Origin: Spartobacteria bacterium
Lineage (GTDB): Bacteria > Verrucomicrobiota > Verrucomicrobiia > Chthoniobacterales > Chthoniobacteraceae
DNA: 42,144 nucleotides
Assembly (NCBI GenBank): GCA_021324395.1
Contig: JAJPJG010000009.1
Location: 1-42,144 of the forward strand
Reading direction: 5' to 3'
Shown: piece by piece, positions 1 through 7,730 of the stretch
Layout: each line of letters opens with the position of its first letter
How positions within the stretch are numbered: position 1 is the stretch's first letter
Notes under the pieces: generated by a model
The model's database searches: none
Told to the model about the DNA's origin: nothing
Seen by the model: only the letters and a program-made list of their open reading frames with translations
Position numbers and translations under genes: made by a program

Positions 1-373
<373 letters not shown>

Positions 374-775
374 AAGTTTGTGCCGGCACTGCTAAGGTGC
401 CGACAAAAATCTGACCGTTTCAATTGCCTGCCCCGAGGTTATCGGGAACAGGGTTTGTTCGATCTTTAAATATTTGAATCAAAGATTTGACGTATAACGC
501 ACAATTCAATTTTTGCTGTCATTTAAGCCCCGAATTTCTTCGAGGCCGACCGTTCTGAATTTCCCATTGAAATTTCCAGAACCAAACTTTCAAAGATCGC
601 TGTCATTCAAACTTTCGGGCGACAAAAAACTCAATCCCGCCACCGACAATGTTTTTGCCCTCGCGGGCTTCGTCATTAGTCGGGACAAGATTGAGTCAAT
701 CTGAAGTCCCACAAAGTTTGAAGAACCACTCGCGCTGCTTTCGCTTTGCGAGCCCCCGTTTCTTGCGGGGAGAAC
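374..775 (-). other. rRNA operon leader
   Basis: AT-richer non-coding stretch between the 16S 5' end and the candidate rrn promoter. On the minus strand it can form a 9-bp stem with a 7-nt loop at 381-405 (TGTCGGCAC/GTGCCGGCA, one G-U) directly upstream of mature 16S, and a second hairpin at 428-451 (CTG/CAG outer, CCCGA/TCGGG inner stem). Both may take part in 16S 5' processing. A third, CCCCG/CGGGG, lies around 753-770. I see no convincing protein gene here. A second, weaker promoter-like pair sits at 694-699 (TTGACT) and 673-678 (TAATGA) with only 15 nt spacing. Confidence 0.7.
586..598 (-). promoter_or_regulatory. boxA-like rRNA antitermination element
   Basis: The minus strand reads GATCTTTGAAAGT, resembling the boxA core (C/T-TCTTTGAAAA) that recruits NusB/NusE for rRNA antitermination. 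Its place, about 210 nt upstream of 16S and downstream of the candidate promoter, is right. A short match in AT-rich sequence could be chance. Confidence 0.4.
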
Positions 776-824
776 AACGTAGCTGAATTTGAAATCCGGT
801 CAACGATTTTTTTTAAAATTTTTT
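776..824 (-). promoter_or_regulatory. candidate rrn promoter with UP element
   Basis: On the minus strand an A/T tract (824-807) is followed by TTGACC (803-798), a 16-nt spacer and TACGTT (781-776). The -10 keeps the three most conserved positions (T-12, A-11, T-7). An A-tract directly upstream of a good -35 is the classic rRNA promoter arrangement. It would give a leader of roughly 395 nt before 16S. Predicted by eye only. Confidence 0.5.
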
Positions 825-955
825 CGCTGCCCAAGTTTCGGCATTTCAGCCGTGTCTCGTCGCCGTTTCCGGCGGGGTGAGGAAACTACCAAACTTCATC
901 CGCACCGCAACAACATTTTTCGGAATTTTTTTGCGCGAGTATTTCTCATCACTTG
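825..955. other. intergenic region between tag and the rrn promoter
   Basis: No gene seen. On the minus strand, downstream of the tag stop, there is a perfect 5-bp hairpin with a GAAA tetraloop (861-874, CGCCG/CGGCG) and next to it a 4-bp CGGC/GCCG hairpin (near 840-853). Neither has an immediate U-tract, so a terminator for tag is possible but not shown. Confidence 0.4.
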
Positions 956-1528
956 TTACTTCAACCGTTTCTTCGCTCGAAAGCAGTCGGCGACGTGATC
1001 ATTCACCATTCCCACGGCCTGCATGAATGCGTAGCAAATCGTCGAGCCAACAAACGAAAAGCCACGCTGTTTTAACGCTTTGCTCATTGCGTCCGAAACC
1101 GGTGTCCGCGCCGGAATTTCACTCCCTCTGCTCGGACGATTGATCACCGGCTTTCCGTCCACAAACTGCCAGATGAATTTGTCGAAGCTTCCGAACTCTT
1201 TTTGCGCGGCAAGAAATGCTTTCGCATTCTGAATCGTCGCCGCGATTTTCAATCGGTTTCGAATAATGCCTTCATCGGCGAGCAATCGCGCGATTTTGCG
1301 CTCGTCGTAACGCACGATTTTCTTCGCATCGAAATTGTCGAAAGCCGCGCGGTAATTTTCCCGCCGCTTCAAAATCGTCCGCCAGCTCAGCCCGGCTTGC
1401 GCGCCTTCTAAAATCAAAAACTCAAACAAGAGACGATCGTCGTGCACCGGCACGCCCCACTCTTCGTCGTGATAACGAATCATCAGCGGATCATCTCCGC
1501 TCCAGTCGCAGCGCGAAATTTCAAGCAT
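956..1528 (-). CDS. tag: DNA-3-methyladenine glycosylase I
   Basis: Removes 3-methyladenine from alkylated DNA as the first step of base excision repair in the cytoplasm. From Met at 1528 the product is 190 aa, close to E. coli Tag (187 aa). It starts MLEISRCDW, so Cys7 and His20 plus the C-terminal NDHVADC His/Cys can form the family's zinc site. The segment EGAQAGLSW holds the conserved catalytic-pocket Glu and Trp. The frame stays open upstream to GTG 1579 and ATG 1552, but these add residues not found in the family. No clear Shine-Dalgarno precedes any start. Read in the same direction as the rRNA operon downstream; divergent from the PhoH-like gene. Confidence 0.9.
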   Translation of the reverse strand: MLEISRCDWSGDDPLMIRYHDEEWGVPVHDDRLLFEFLILEGAQAGLSWRTILKRRENYRAAFDNFDAKKIVRYDERKIARLLADEGIIRNRLKIAATIQNAKAFLAAQKEFGSFDKFIWQFVDGKPVINRPSRGSEIPARTPVSDAMSKALKQRGFSFVGSTICYAFMQAVGMVNDHVADCFRAKKRLK

Positions 1529-1738
1529 GCGCGCGAGTTTAACAGCCGTCATCTTTTCGACAAGGCGGCCGTCACGCAATTGTCACAAAACAGTGCGCAG
1601 CGAGTTGTTGTCTTTTGGCGCAGAAACCGCTACTTCCTCATCTGCGTGGCAGTAATTATTTTCCGGTGACTGCAAACAACCGACAACTCCGCTTCGAAAA
1701 TACCGGCGCGTCGGTGAGGGCTCGTCTCGTCTTTACCC

Positions 1739-3268
1739 ATGAATCAATTCGATCCACTCAATGACATCCCGCTCGCGGGCGATTCCACTCAAACCCAAAA
1801 CGGCGATGCGCCACGAATCTTAAAGCAGCGACGCATTGCGCGCGGCCCCGTGACAAAACGTAAAAACTTCGTCCTCGATACGAACGTGCTGCTGCACGAT
1901 CCAACCTGCATCGGGCGTTTCGAGGAGAACCACGTCTGGATTCCCGTCGACGTGCTCGCGGAGTTGGACAAATTTAAAAACGAGCAGTCCGACCGCGGCG
2001 CAAACGCTCGCGCGGTTCACCGTTCGCTGAGCAGGATTTTCGGTAAAAACGGACGCGCCGTGACACAAGGCATCGCCACCGATGGCGGCGGCACGCTGCG
2101 GCTCGCGGTGTTTGATCTCGACGGGACGAATAGCGCCGCGCTCCAGCGTTTCCGCCATATTTTTCACGATACCGAGCGCATCGATCACCGCATCCTTGCG
2201 GCTGTTTTACTTGTGCAGGAGAGCGATCCGGCGCCGGCAATTCTCGTGACGAAAGATCTGAACATGCAGCTCAAGGCGCTCGCGGTCGGCTTGCAGTGCG
2301 AGGATTATCTCAATGACAAAGTCGCCGCGAGTGACATCGAGAGCTACGACTTGCGCTGCATCGATGTGCATCCGCACGAGCTGCAACGCTTCGCGAGCTC
2401 GGGTGAATTGCACGTCGACGACGAGCGCGTTCACGGACTCGGGTTAAACGAATACGTCCTGCTCCGTGCGGGCGATCGCAAGACAATGCCGGCGCGTTTT
2501 TGCGCGGCGCAGATGTTTAAACGCCTGCAGATTCCCGAGGCGCTCCACATCCCGCGCGGCATCGATTTGCGCCCGATGAATCTCGGCCAGCAATGTTTCA
2601 TCGACGCGCTGCTCGATCCGGGCATTTCGCTCGTGACGTGCTACGGCCCTGCCGGCACGGGCAAAACGCTGCTCGCCGTCGCCGCGGGATTGCACGCGGT
2701 TTTTTCGAAGAGTTTCAATGGCCTCACGATCAGCCGACCGGTCGTCGCGATGGGCGGCACGCTTGGTTTTCTGCCGGGCAATCTCGAAGAAAAAATGCGC
2801 CCGTGGTTGCAGCCGATCTACGACGCGCTCGAAGTGCTCCTGCCGCCGCACAACGTTAACGACCAGCAAAAGCGCTCGAAAAAACATGTCGTTGTCGAAG
2901 CGCCGCAACACGCCAACGGCGCGACGCCGCGCAAGTCTTACGATCACCTGATCGAGCAAGGCCTGCTCGAAATCGAAGCGCTCTGCTACATCCGCGGCCG
3001 CAGCATTCCGCGGCGCTTTTTCATTCTCGACGAAGCGCAGCAGTTGACGCCGCTCGAGGCCAAAACGGTGGTTACGCGCATGTCAAAAGGCTCGAAGCTC
3101 ATCCTCGTCGGCGATCCCGGCCAGATCGACAATCCTTACGTCGACAGCCGCAGCAACGGTCTAGTTTACACGCGCAACCGGCTCAAGGGCCACGCGGTTT
3201 CGGCGCACGTGAGCTTGAGCAAAGGCGAGCGCAGCGCGCTTGCCGAGCTCGGCGCGAAATTAATGTAA
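1739..3268 (+). CDS. PIN domain-PhoH family ATPase (PhoH2/YlaK type)
   Basis: 509 aa. The N-terminal PIN nuclease domain (about residues 43-185) shows its acidic residues: Asp47 in LDTNVLL, then AELDKFK, DHRIL and VTKDLNM. The C-terminal PhoH ATPase (about 270-509) has Walker A GPAGTGKT (about residue 303) and Walker B FFILDEAQ (about 427), followed by a VGDPGQID motif. Family knowledge: PIN-PhoH proteins couple an RNase to an ATP-driven RNA helicase-like motor; the physiological target is usually unknown. ATG at 1739 gives full domain coverage. It stands alone: tag is divergent and a small lipoprotein gene converges 12 nt after its stop. Confidence 0.9.
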   Translation: MNQFDPLNDIPLAGDSTQTQNGDAPRILKQRRIARGPVTKRKNFVLDTNVLLHDPTCIGRFEENHVWIPVDVLAELDKFKNEQSDRGANARAVHRSLSRIFGKNGRAVTQGIATDGGGTLRLAVFDLDGTNSAALQRFRHIFHDTERIDHRILAAVLLVQESDPAPAILVTKDLNMQLKALAVGLQCEDYLNDKVAASDIESYDLRCIDVHPHELQRFASSGELHVDDERVHGLGLNEYVLLRAGDRKTMPARFCAAQMFKRLQIPEALHIPRGIDLRPMNLGQQCFIDALLDPGISLVTCYGPAGTGKTLLAVAAGLHAVFSKSFNGLTISRPVVAMGGTLGFLPGNLEEKMRPWLQPIYDALEVLLPPHNVNDQQKRSKKHVVVEAPQHANGATPRKSYDHLIEQGLLEIEALCYIRGRSIPRRFFILDEAQQLTPLEAKTVVTRMSKGSKLILVGDPGQIDNPYVDSRSNGLVYTRNRLKGHAVSAHVSLSKGERSALAELGAKLM

Positions 3269-3280
3269 CGCCGCTGCGCG

Positions 3281-3451
3281 CTAGTGGACGATCGTAGTCG
3301 TCGTGCTGGCGGCCGGTTCCGCAATGACGTGGTGCTCTTCGGTCGTCGTCACGGTGCTCCGGTGCGTGATCGGCTCTTCTTCGTGAGTGACGCAGCCATT
3401 TAGAAATGCGCCGATTGCGGTTAACAAGCTGAACAACATTAGCTTTTTCAT
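3281..3451 (-). CDS. small lipoprotein, function unknown
   Basis: From ATG 3451 the product is 56 aa and begins MKKLMLFSLLTAIGAFLNGC: a lysine-rich start, hydrophobic core and an LNGC lipobox ending at Cys20. The remaining 36 residues are Thr/Glu/His-rich and low-complexity (repeated TTTEEHH, STTTTIVH), with no recognisable domain. The longer frame to 3481 would put ten residues before the Lys-Lys start and is less likely. The lipobox is the main evidence that this is a real gene. Divergent from the START-like gene. Confidence 0.65.
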   Translation of the reverse strand: MKKLMLFSLLTAIGAFLNGCVTHEEEPITHRSTVTTTEEHHVIAEPAASTTTTIVH

Positions 3452-3492
3452 TTGCTTACAAATCGCGGCTCGCCATGCCAATCGGACGCCTC

Positions 3493-4230
3493 ATGACAAA
3501 GCGAATTACAAAAAAGTTCGTTGCATTTCCTTGCGAATCTTTCGACACAAAGCGCGTGCAAATTCATCGCCGAGCATGGCAGATCGCGAGCGTGGCGGTG
3601 TTGATCCTTTTGCTATCCGCAAACAGCTCGCGTGCGCAAATCGAACGTTCGCGCGACAGCGACGCCGGCTGGGTTTTGAGCGCGCACGAATCCGGTGTGA
3701 CGATTTACAGCCGCACACGTGCCGGCTCGCCGATCAAGGAATTTAAAGCCGTCGGTGAAATCGGAGCGCCGACGCGCGCGGTGCAAAGCGTCCTCGACGA
3801 CGTCGACGCCTACACGCGCTTCATGCCTTACGTCATCGAATGCCGCGTCATCTCGCGCGACGCTGTGAGCATCGTCAGCTACCAGCGCATTTCGCCGCCG
3901 TTTTGCACCGACCGCGACTACACGATTCGCGTCTCGCACGAAACACTCCGCGCGCCCGGCGGCCCCGCATTTCGAACGAGCTGGCAACTCGCCAACGCGC
4001 TCGGCCCCGCCGAACGCAACGGCGTGATTCGAGTGAAAACCAACGAGGGAAGCTGGTATCTCGAGCCATCCGGCGAAAACTCAACGCGCGCGACCTATCG
4101 CATTTATACAGACAGCGGCGGCTCGCTCCCCGGATTCCTGGCAAATAAAGCGAACCAGATCGGCATCGGAAAACTTTTCGAGGCAATCCGCAAGCAAGTG
4201 AAGGATCCGAAATACAACCCCGTCCGTTGA
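3493..4230 (+). CDS. exported START/SRPBCC-fold protein
   Basis: About 245 aa. A hydrophobic segment (SVAVLILLLSANSSRA) ending in an SRA-Q type cleavage site suggests export. The rest has the START/polyketide-cyclase look: GVTIYSRTR, FKAVGEI, a VQSVLDDVDAYTRFMPYV helix and the late YRIYTDSGGSLPGFLANKA segment typical of START-like lipid-binding proteins. Ligand unknown. Starts possible at ATG 3475, ATG 3493 and GTG 3556. The GTG would give a normal-length signal peptide and leave about 100 bp for divergent promoters to the lipoprotein gene, so the true start may be 3556. Confidence 0.75.
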   Translation: MTKRITKKFVAFPCESFDTKRVQIHRRAWQIASVAVLILLLSANSSRAQIERSRDSDAGWVLSAHESGVTIYSRTRAGSPIKEFKAVGEIGAPTRAVQSVLDDVDAYTRFMPYVIECRVISRDAVSIVSYQRISPPFCTDRDYTIRVSHETLRAPGGPAFRTSWQLANALGPAERNGVIRVKTNEGSWYLEPSGENSTRATYRIYTDSGGSLPGFLANKANQIGIGKLFEAIRKQVKDPKYNPVR

Positions 4231-4265
4231 CTGATGCGATACAATTTTAGAAACTTCCTGCTGAT

Positions 4266-4270
4266 GGAGG
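4266..4270 (+). promoter_or_regulatory. ribosome binding site of the LuxR-type regulator
   Basis: GGAGG nine bases before ATG 4280. It is one of the few strong Shine-Dalgarno sites in the window and fixes this start. Confidence 0.7.
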
Positions 4271-4279
4271 CGGTATTCA

Positions 4280-5020
4280 ATGGCCGCTAAAAAAAAGAAT
4301 CCTAAACCTGCAAATGAGAGCTCTCCGCAGGTCGAAACCAGGAAGAAAATCTTGATCGTAGATAATCATCCGCTCGTTCGAGAATGGTTTTTCAAGCGGA
4401 TCACCGACGGGAAAGACGGCTTGGTAGTTACCGCCAGCGCCGGCAGTGGCCTCGAAGCTCTTCAGTCCATGGAAGCGGCGATTCCGGACATTGTCATTTG
4501 TAGTTTATCGCTACCTGACATGTTCGGTATCGAATTGATCAAAGACATCCGTGCCCGTTTTCCAGGAATGCCCGTGCTCGTAGTCTCCCTTCACAGTGAT
4601 TCGATGTATGCGGAGCGCGCGTTGCGGGCGGGTGCCCTCGGTTACGTCTGCAAGCAGTCGGAAACCGATGACATCATCACCGCGATTTATCGGGTGCTTG
4701 ATGGCGAGATTTATCTCAGCGAGCCGATGGCGGCGGCCATTTTGAAAAAATTCGCGCAAGGAACGGAAACAACGCTGGCCGGTGAAGTCGATGGACTGAG
4801 TGACCGGGAGTTGGAAATTTTTCAACTGGTCGGCATTGGGAAATCGTCAAAGGAAATCGCCGACCAATTGCACATCGGCTTCAAAACTGTTGAGTCTTAC
4901 AAAACACGGTTGAAGGAAAAGCTCGACCTCGACAGTTCCCGCGAGTTGTTGCAGCACGCGATTCAATGGGTGCTCGCGGAAGCCGCACAGGACGAGGGAC
5001 AGAATCCCCCGGGGCACTGA
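4280..5020 (+). CDS. NarL/LuxR-type response regulator with a degenerate receiver domain
   Basis: 246 aa. A basic N-terminal tail (AAKKKNPKP) precedes a receiver domain (about residues 26-145) with IVDNHPLVRE, the conserved switch Ser in VVSLHSD and the conserved Lys in GYVCKQSE. A LuxR-type helix-turn-helix follows (about 172-230: LSDRELEIFQL, SSKEIADQL, KTVESYKTRLKEKL). Oddity: where the phospho-acceptor Asp should be (VLLDLSLPG in relatives) the sequence is VICSLSLPD, with Ser75 aligned to the Asp. It is therefore probably not controlled by aspartate phosphorylation. No histidine kinase lies nearby. It may control the unknown exported protein downstream. Confidence 0.9.
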   Translation: MAAKKKNPKPANESSPQVETRKKILIVDNHPLVREWFFKRITDGKDGLVVTASAGSGLEALQSMEAAIPDIVICSLSLPDMFGIELIKDIRARFPGMPVLVVSLHSDSMYAERALRAGALGYVCKQSETDDIITAIYRVLDGEIYLSEPMAAAILKKFAQGTETTLAGEVDGLSDRELEIFQLVGIGKSSKEIADQLHIGFKTVESYKTRLKEKLDLDSSRELLQHAIQWVLAEAAQDEGQNPPGH

Positions 5021-5032
5021 CTCCATTCAGAC

Positions 5033-5057
5033 AATATCCGACACGACGGCGGATATT
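5033..5057. repeat. 8-bp perfect inverted repeat after the regulator gene
   Basis: AATATCCG (5033-5040), 9-nt spacer, CGGATATT (5050-5057). It starts 12 bp after the regulator's stop. There is no T-tract, so it fits an operator for a dimeric regulator (perhaps the adjacent LuxR-type protein) as well as a weak terminator. Confidence 0.55.
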
Positions 5058-5076
5058 CCCCTGCGCGCACCGAAGA

Positions 5077-5132
5077 GGTTTCACCCACAAGGAGGGGGGT
5101 GTTTCTCTCTCAAGTGAAATCAAGGAAACACC
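5077..5132 (+). promoter_or_regulatory. structured 5' leader with pseudoknot-like interleaved repeats
   Basis: Two helices interleave in a-b-a'-b' order: GGTTTCAC (5077-5084) with GTGAAATC (5114-5121, one G-U), and GGTGTTTC (5098-5105) with GAAACACC (5125-5132, perfect). They can form an H-type pseudoknot or two exclusive hairpins. An AAGGAGG (5089-5095) lies between the first two arms. It sits 57 nt upstream of the start of the unknown exported protein. Confidence 0.45.
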
Positions 5133-5188
5133 GCTACCGCACATTTCTGCGGAGTGCTGTAGTGGGAAGCGCAAAGAAAGGAAGAAAT

Positions 5189-5932
5189 ATGAAAATTGAG
5201 AGAGCAGTCGGTTTAACAGTGCTGTTGGCAGCGACCGCGAATGGAGGACAAAAAATCATGCAACCCGGTGAGTTGATTGCGCAGGAGAAGCGGTATCAAG
5301 CAGAGCTTCGCGCAGAAGCGAATGCACCGGGCCCTGCGCCCGCCGATGCAAGACGCATGGCGATTGTGTTGGGAAAACGGCGTATCGCAGAGGATCATCA
5401 AATCGCGGAGTATGAGAAGTTCAAAATGGCGCAGCAGATAGCGCTGGCACAAGCGCAGGCCCCGAGCATCGTGGTCAACAACTACACGTCGTCAATGGAG
5501 GGAAGGATGGCCACGGCTCAGAACCAGTCAACGCATGCGAACAGATACATGAAAGCAGCGTTCGTGCAGGAACCTGAAAGTGAAAATGCCCGCGAAATGC
5601 CATTGCAAACACGTCGGACGCGTGGGCAGCCGCTATCGGAGAAAAAATATCCGGACCGGTTCTACAGGACGCAGGTGCTCGATAATTCCATTGATCGCAT
5701 GATTAGCCGCGTAGACGCGATATCGGCGCAGGTGGATGATCATACGTTCCTCAACGGCGAGTCTCCTGCGAGCCGGCAACCGGAAAGTCCATTCGCCGTT
5801 CCGGTCCGGGGACAGCCCGGATATGTGATGAGCCCGTATTCACGTAGTTCCGAGCTGATCGATGTGCGCGGTTATGAGTCTGGCACGGAAGTAAGAGAGC
5901 CGACGACCGGACGTTTGATACGTGTTCCGTAG
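5189..5932 (+). CDS. unknown protein, possibly exported
   Basis: 247 aa from ATG 5189, which has an AAAGGAAGA ribosome binding site a few bases upstream. A GTG at 5099 in the same frame is also preceded by AGGAGG, but only 2-3 nt away, and falls inside the leader structure. The start (MKIERAVGLTVLLAATANGG) resembles a weak signal peptide. The next ~90 residues are Glu/Ala/Gln/Lys-rich and likely helical (IAQEKRYQAELRAEANAP; YEKFKMAQQIALAQAQAP). The C-terminal half is polar with no recognised domain and ends in PTTGRLIRVP. No homology recognised. Base composition looks less GC-rich than most neighbours. Its place behind the LuxR-type regulator suggests they are linked. Confidence 0.65.
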   Translation: MKIERAVGLTVLLAATANGGQKIMQPGELIAQEKRYQAELRAEANAPGPAPADARRMAIVLGKRRIAEDHQIAEYEKFKMAQQIALAQAQAPSIVVNNYTSSMEGRMATAQNQSTHANRYMKAAFVQEPESENAREMPLQTRRTRGQPLSEKKYPDRFYRTQVLDNSIDRMISRVDAISAQVDDHTFLNGESPASRQPESPFAVPVRGQPGYVMSPYSRSSELIDVRGYESGTEVREPTTGRLIRVP

Positions 5933-5959
5933 GAACAGACCGGGCGTCCCGAAGCGGCG

Positions 5960-7225
5960 TCATAACTGCGGCGCTGCGAGCCCGGCCACTTGCTCCGCCG
6001 GCTTCACCGGTGAAAGATGCCCGGCTTCATCGAGCGTAACTTCGCGTGAATTGCGCCTGTCCATTTCGAACAGTCGCGTCTGCGTTGCCGCGAATCCGCG
6101 ATCGAGCACGTTCAGGTTCGCCTCATCGTTCAAGCGGATCGAGCGGTTGTCGAAATTCGCCGAGCCGATCGACACGAACCGCTCATCCGCGATCAGCAGT
6201 TTCACGTGCACCATCGTCGGCTGGTATTCGTAAATGCGGATGCCCGCTTTCAGCAGCTCGGGCCAATGCCGGCGCGACGCGTTGCGCACGAGCTTCTGGT
6301 CGATGTGCGGTCCCGGCACGACGATTTCGATTTTCACCCCGCGCTGCGCGGCTGCGAGCAACTCCTTGCGCGTCATTTCGTCCGGTAAAAAATACGCATT
6401 CTCGATGCACAGATTTTTTCGCGCGGATGCGATCGTGAGCAGATACATCAAGTGCACGTCGATGTTCCCGTATTGCGGCGAGCTCTTGAACGCCTGCGCC
6501 GCGGCATTCCCCGCCGGCTTCAGCGCCGGAAAATAATCCGCGCCGTTCAACACCGTCCCCTCGGTTTTCAGCCAGTTGTCCATGAACAGCGCCTGCAACT
6601 GCGCCACCACCGGCCCCGTCACGCGATAGTGATTGTCGCGCCAATGCTCCGGCGACTCCGCATTGCCCTCCCATTCGTCCGCGATGCCGACGCCGCCGAT
6701 GAACCCGACCTTGCCATCCACGACCAGCAGCTTGCGATGTGTCCGGTTGTTGTAACGCCGCAAGTCCCACCAGAAAATCGTATGATATTTCTCCACGCGC
6801 ACGCCAGCCTGCCGCATCCGCGCCAGGTTCGCCGCGCCCATCTTGTGTGTCCCCTGCGCGTCGAGAATCACATTCACCCGCACACCCGCCGCCGCGCGTT
6901 CGGCGAGCGTCTCGGCGAATTGCCGGCCGACGTTGCCGTTCCAAAAAACATACGTCTCGAAATTGATCGTCCGCCTCGCGCCGCGGATCGCCTGCAGCAT
7001 CGCGGGAAAAATCCGGTCGCCATTGACCAGCGTCACGATGTTGTTCCCGCCGACAAACCCCTGCCCGAGCAGCGTCCCCGTCGCCGCGCGAAACTCCGGC
7101 GAGCCCACCGCCGACGCCGGCGTCACCGGCTCACGAATCTTCTGCCCGCGATGCAGCGCGCAGCCGTGCAGCAGCAGCGAAGCAATCGCGGCCACAAAAC
7201 AGCGCGCGAAAGAAAGTCGAAACAT
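5960..7225 (-). CDS. phospholipase D-family lipoprotein (cardiolipin synthase-like)
   Basis: 421 aa. The N-terminus (ARCFVAAIASLLLHGC) is a lipoprotein signal with an LHGC lipobox. Two PLD catalytic motifs (HxKx4D) are intact: HRKLLVVDG (about residue 162, followed by GFIGGVGIADEW) and HVKLLIADE (about residue 339, followed by SIGSANFDNRS). Spacing and flanks match cardiolipin synthases of the ClsB/ClsC type, which join phosphatidylglycerol or phosphatidylethanolamine into cardiolipin. A lipoprotein anchor is unusual for Cls, so a phosphodiesterase acting at the outer face is an alternative. Convergent with the unknown protein (27-bp gap). Confidence 0.85.
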   Translation of the reverse strand: MFRLSFARCFVAAIASLLLHGCALHRGQKIREPVTPASAVGSPEFRAATGTLLGQGFVGGNNIVTLVNGDRIFPAMLQAIRGARRTINFETYVFWNGNVGRQFAETLAERAAAGVRVNVILDAQGTHKMGAANLARMRQAGVRVEKYHTIFWWDLRRYNNRTHRKLLVVDGKVGFIGGVGIADEWEGNAESPEHWRDNHYRVTGPVVAQLQALFMDNWLKTEGTVLNGADYFPALKPAGNAAAQAFKSSPQYGNIDVHLMYLLTIASARKNLCIENAYFLPDEMTRKELLAAAQRGVKIEIVVPGPHIDQKLVRNASRRHWPELLKAGIRIYEYQPTMVHVKLLIADERFVSIGSANFDNRSIRLNDEANLNVLDRGFAATQTRLFEMDRRNSREVTLDEAGHLSPVKPAEQVAGLAAPQL

Positions 7226-7400
7226 CGTTCACGAATGGAATCGCCGTGCACCTCACCGCCGGACGCGAAGTCCGCTATGAGCGATAATGGCCATGCGGGG
7301 GGAACGACCATCTTCTTTTGCGGTAATCGCGATTCGCACATCCAGAATTAAGCCGAACAATTGACGCGGTTTTGCCGATAAATAGAGTGGCGGGGAAATC

Positions 7401-7721
7401 ATGAAAAGTTCCACCAAACGCGCGGTCCTGCGGGTGATTCATCTCGTGCTGAGCATTCCGATCCTCGGTTACATTTATGAGCCGGCTTCGGAGGTGCAAC
7501 AATACGCCGGCGGTGTCCGGTTTCTCTTCGTACCGGTGATGATCCTTTCCGGTTACTGGATGTATGCCGGCGCGGTGTTTGCCATCATGGGAGTCGCGCT
7601 GTGGCTCGGGGCTTACCGGCTGGCGGGGTTCGGGCCGGCGCTGCTGAGCCAGGTGGCGCTGTTCGCCGCGTGGAAGATCGGGCTGGCGATCCGCGCCCGG
7701 CGCACAAAGGGAGCGGCCTGA
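7401..7721 (+). CDS. small integral membrane protein, unknown function
   Basis: 106 aa with three likely membrane segments (LRVIHLVLSIPILGYIY, VRFLFVPVMILSGYWMYAGAVFAIMGVALWLG and FGPALLSQVALFAAWKIGLAI) and a basic C-terminus (RARRTKG). GGGGAAA five bases before ATG 7401 supports the start. The order of segments resembles small uncharacterised membrane proteins seen in Bacteroidota and Verrucomicrobiota; I assign no function. Single gene, divergent from the PLD gene and convergent with the acyltransferase-like gene nine bases later. Confidence 0.7.
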   Translation: MKSSTKRAVLRVIHLVLSIPILGYIYEPASEVQQYAGGVRFLFVPVMILSGYWMYAGAVFAIMGVALWLGAYRLAGFGPALLSQVALFAAWKIGLAIRARRTKGAA

Positions 7722-7730
7722 CCGGCGGCG

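Noticed and set aside
513..998. Two short plus-strand open frames in the rrn leader
   Set aside because: No ribosome binding site or domain; the region has rRNA promoter and leader features on the other strand.
4231..4279. TACAAT at 4240 as a -10 box for the regulator gene
   Set aside because: The TTGACT nearby is only about 7 bp away and no other -35 is found, so not listed as a promoter.
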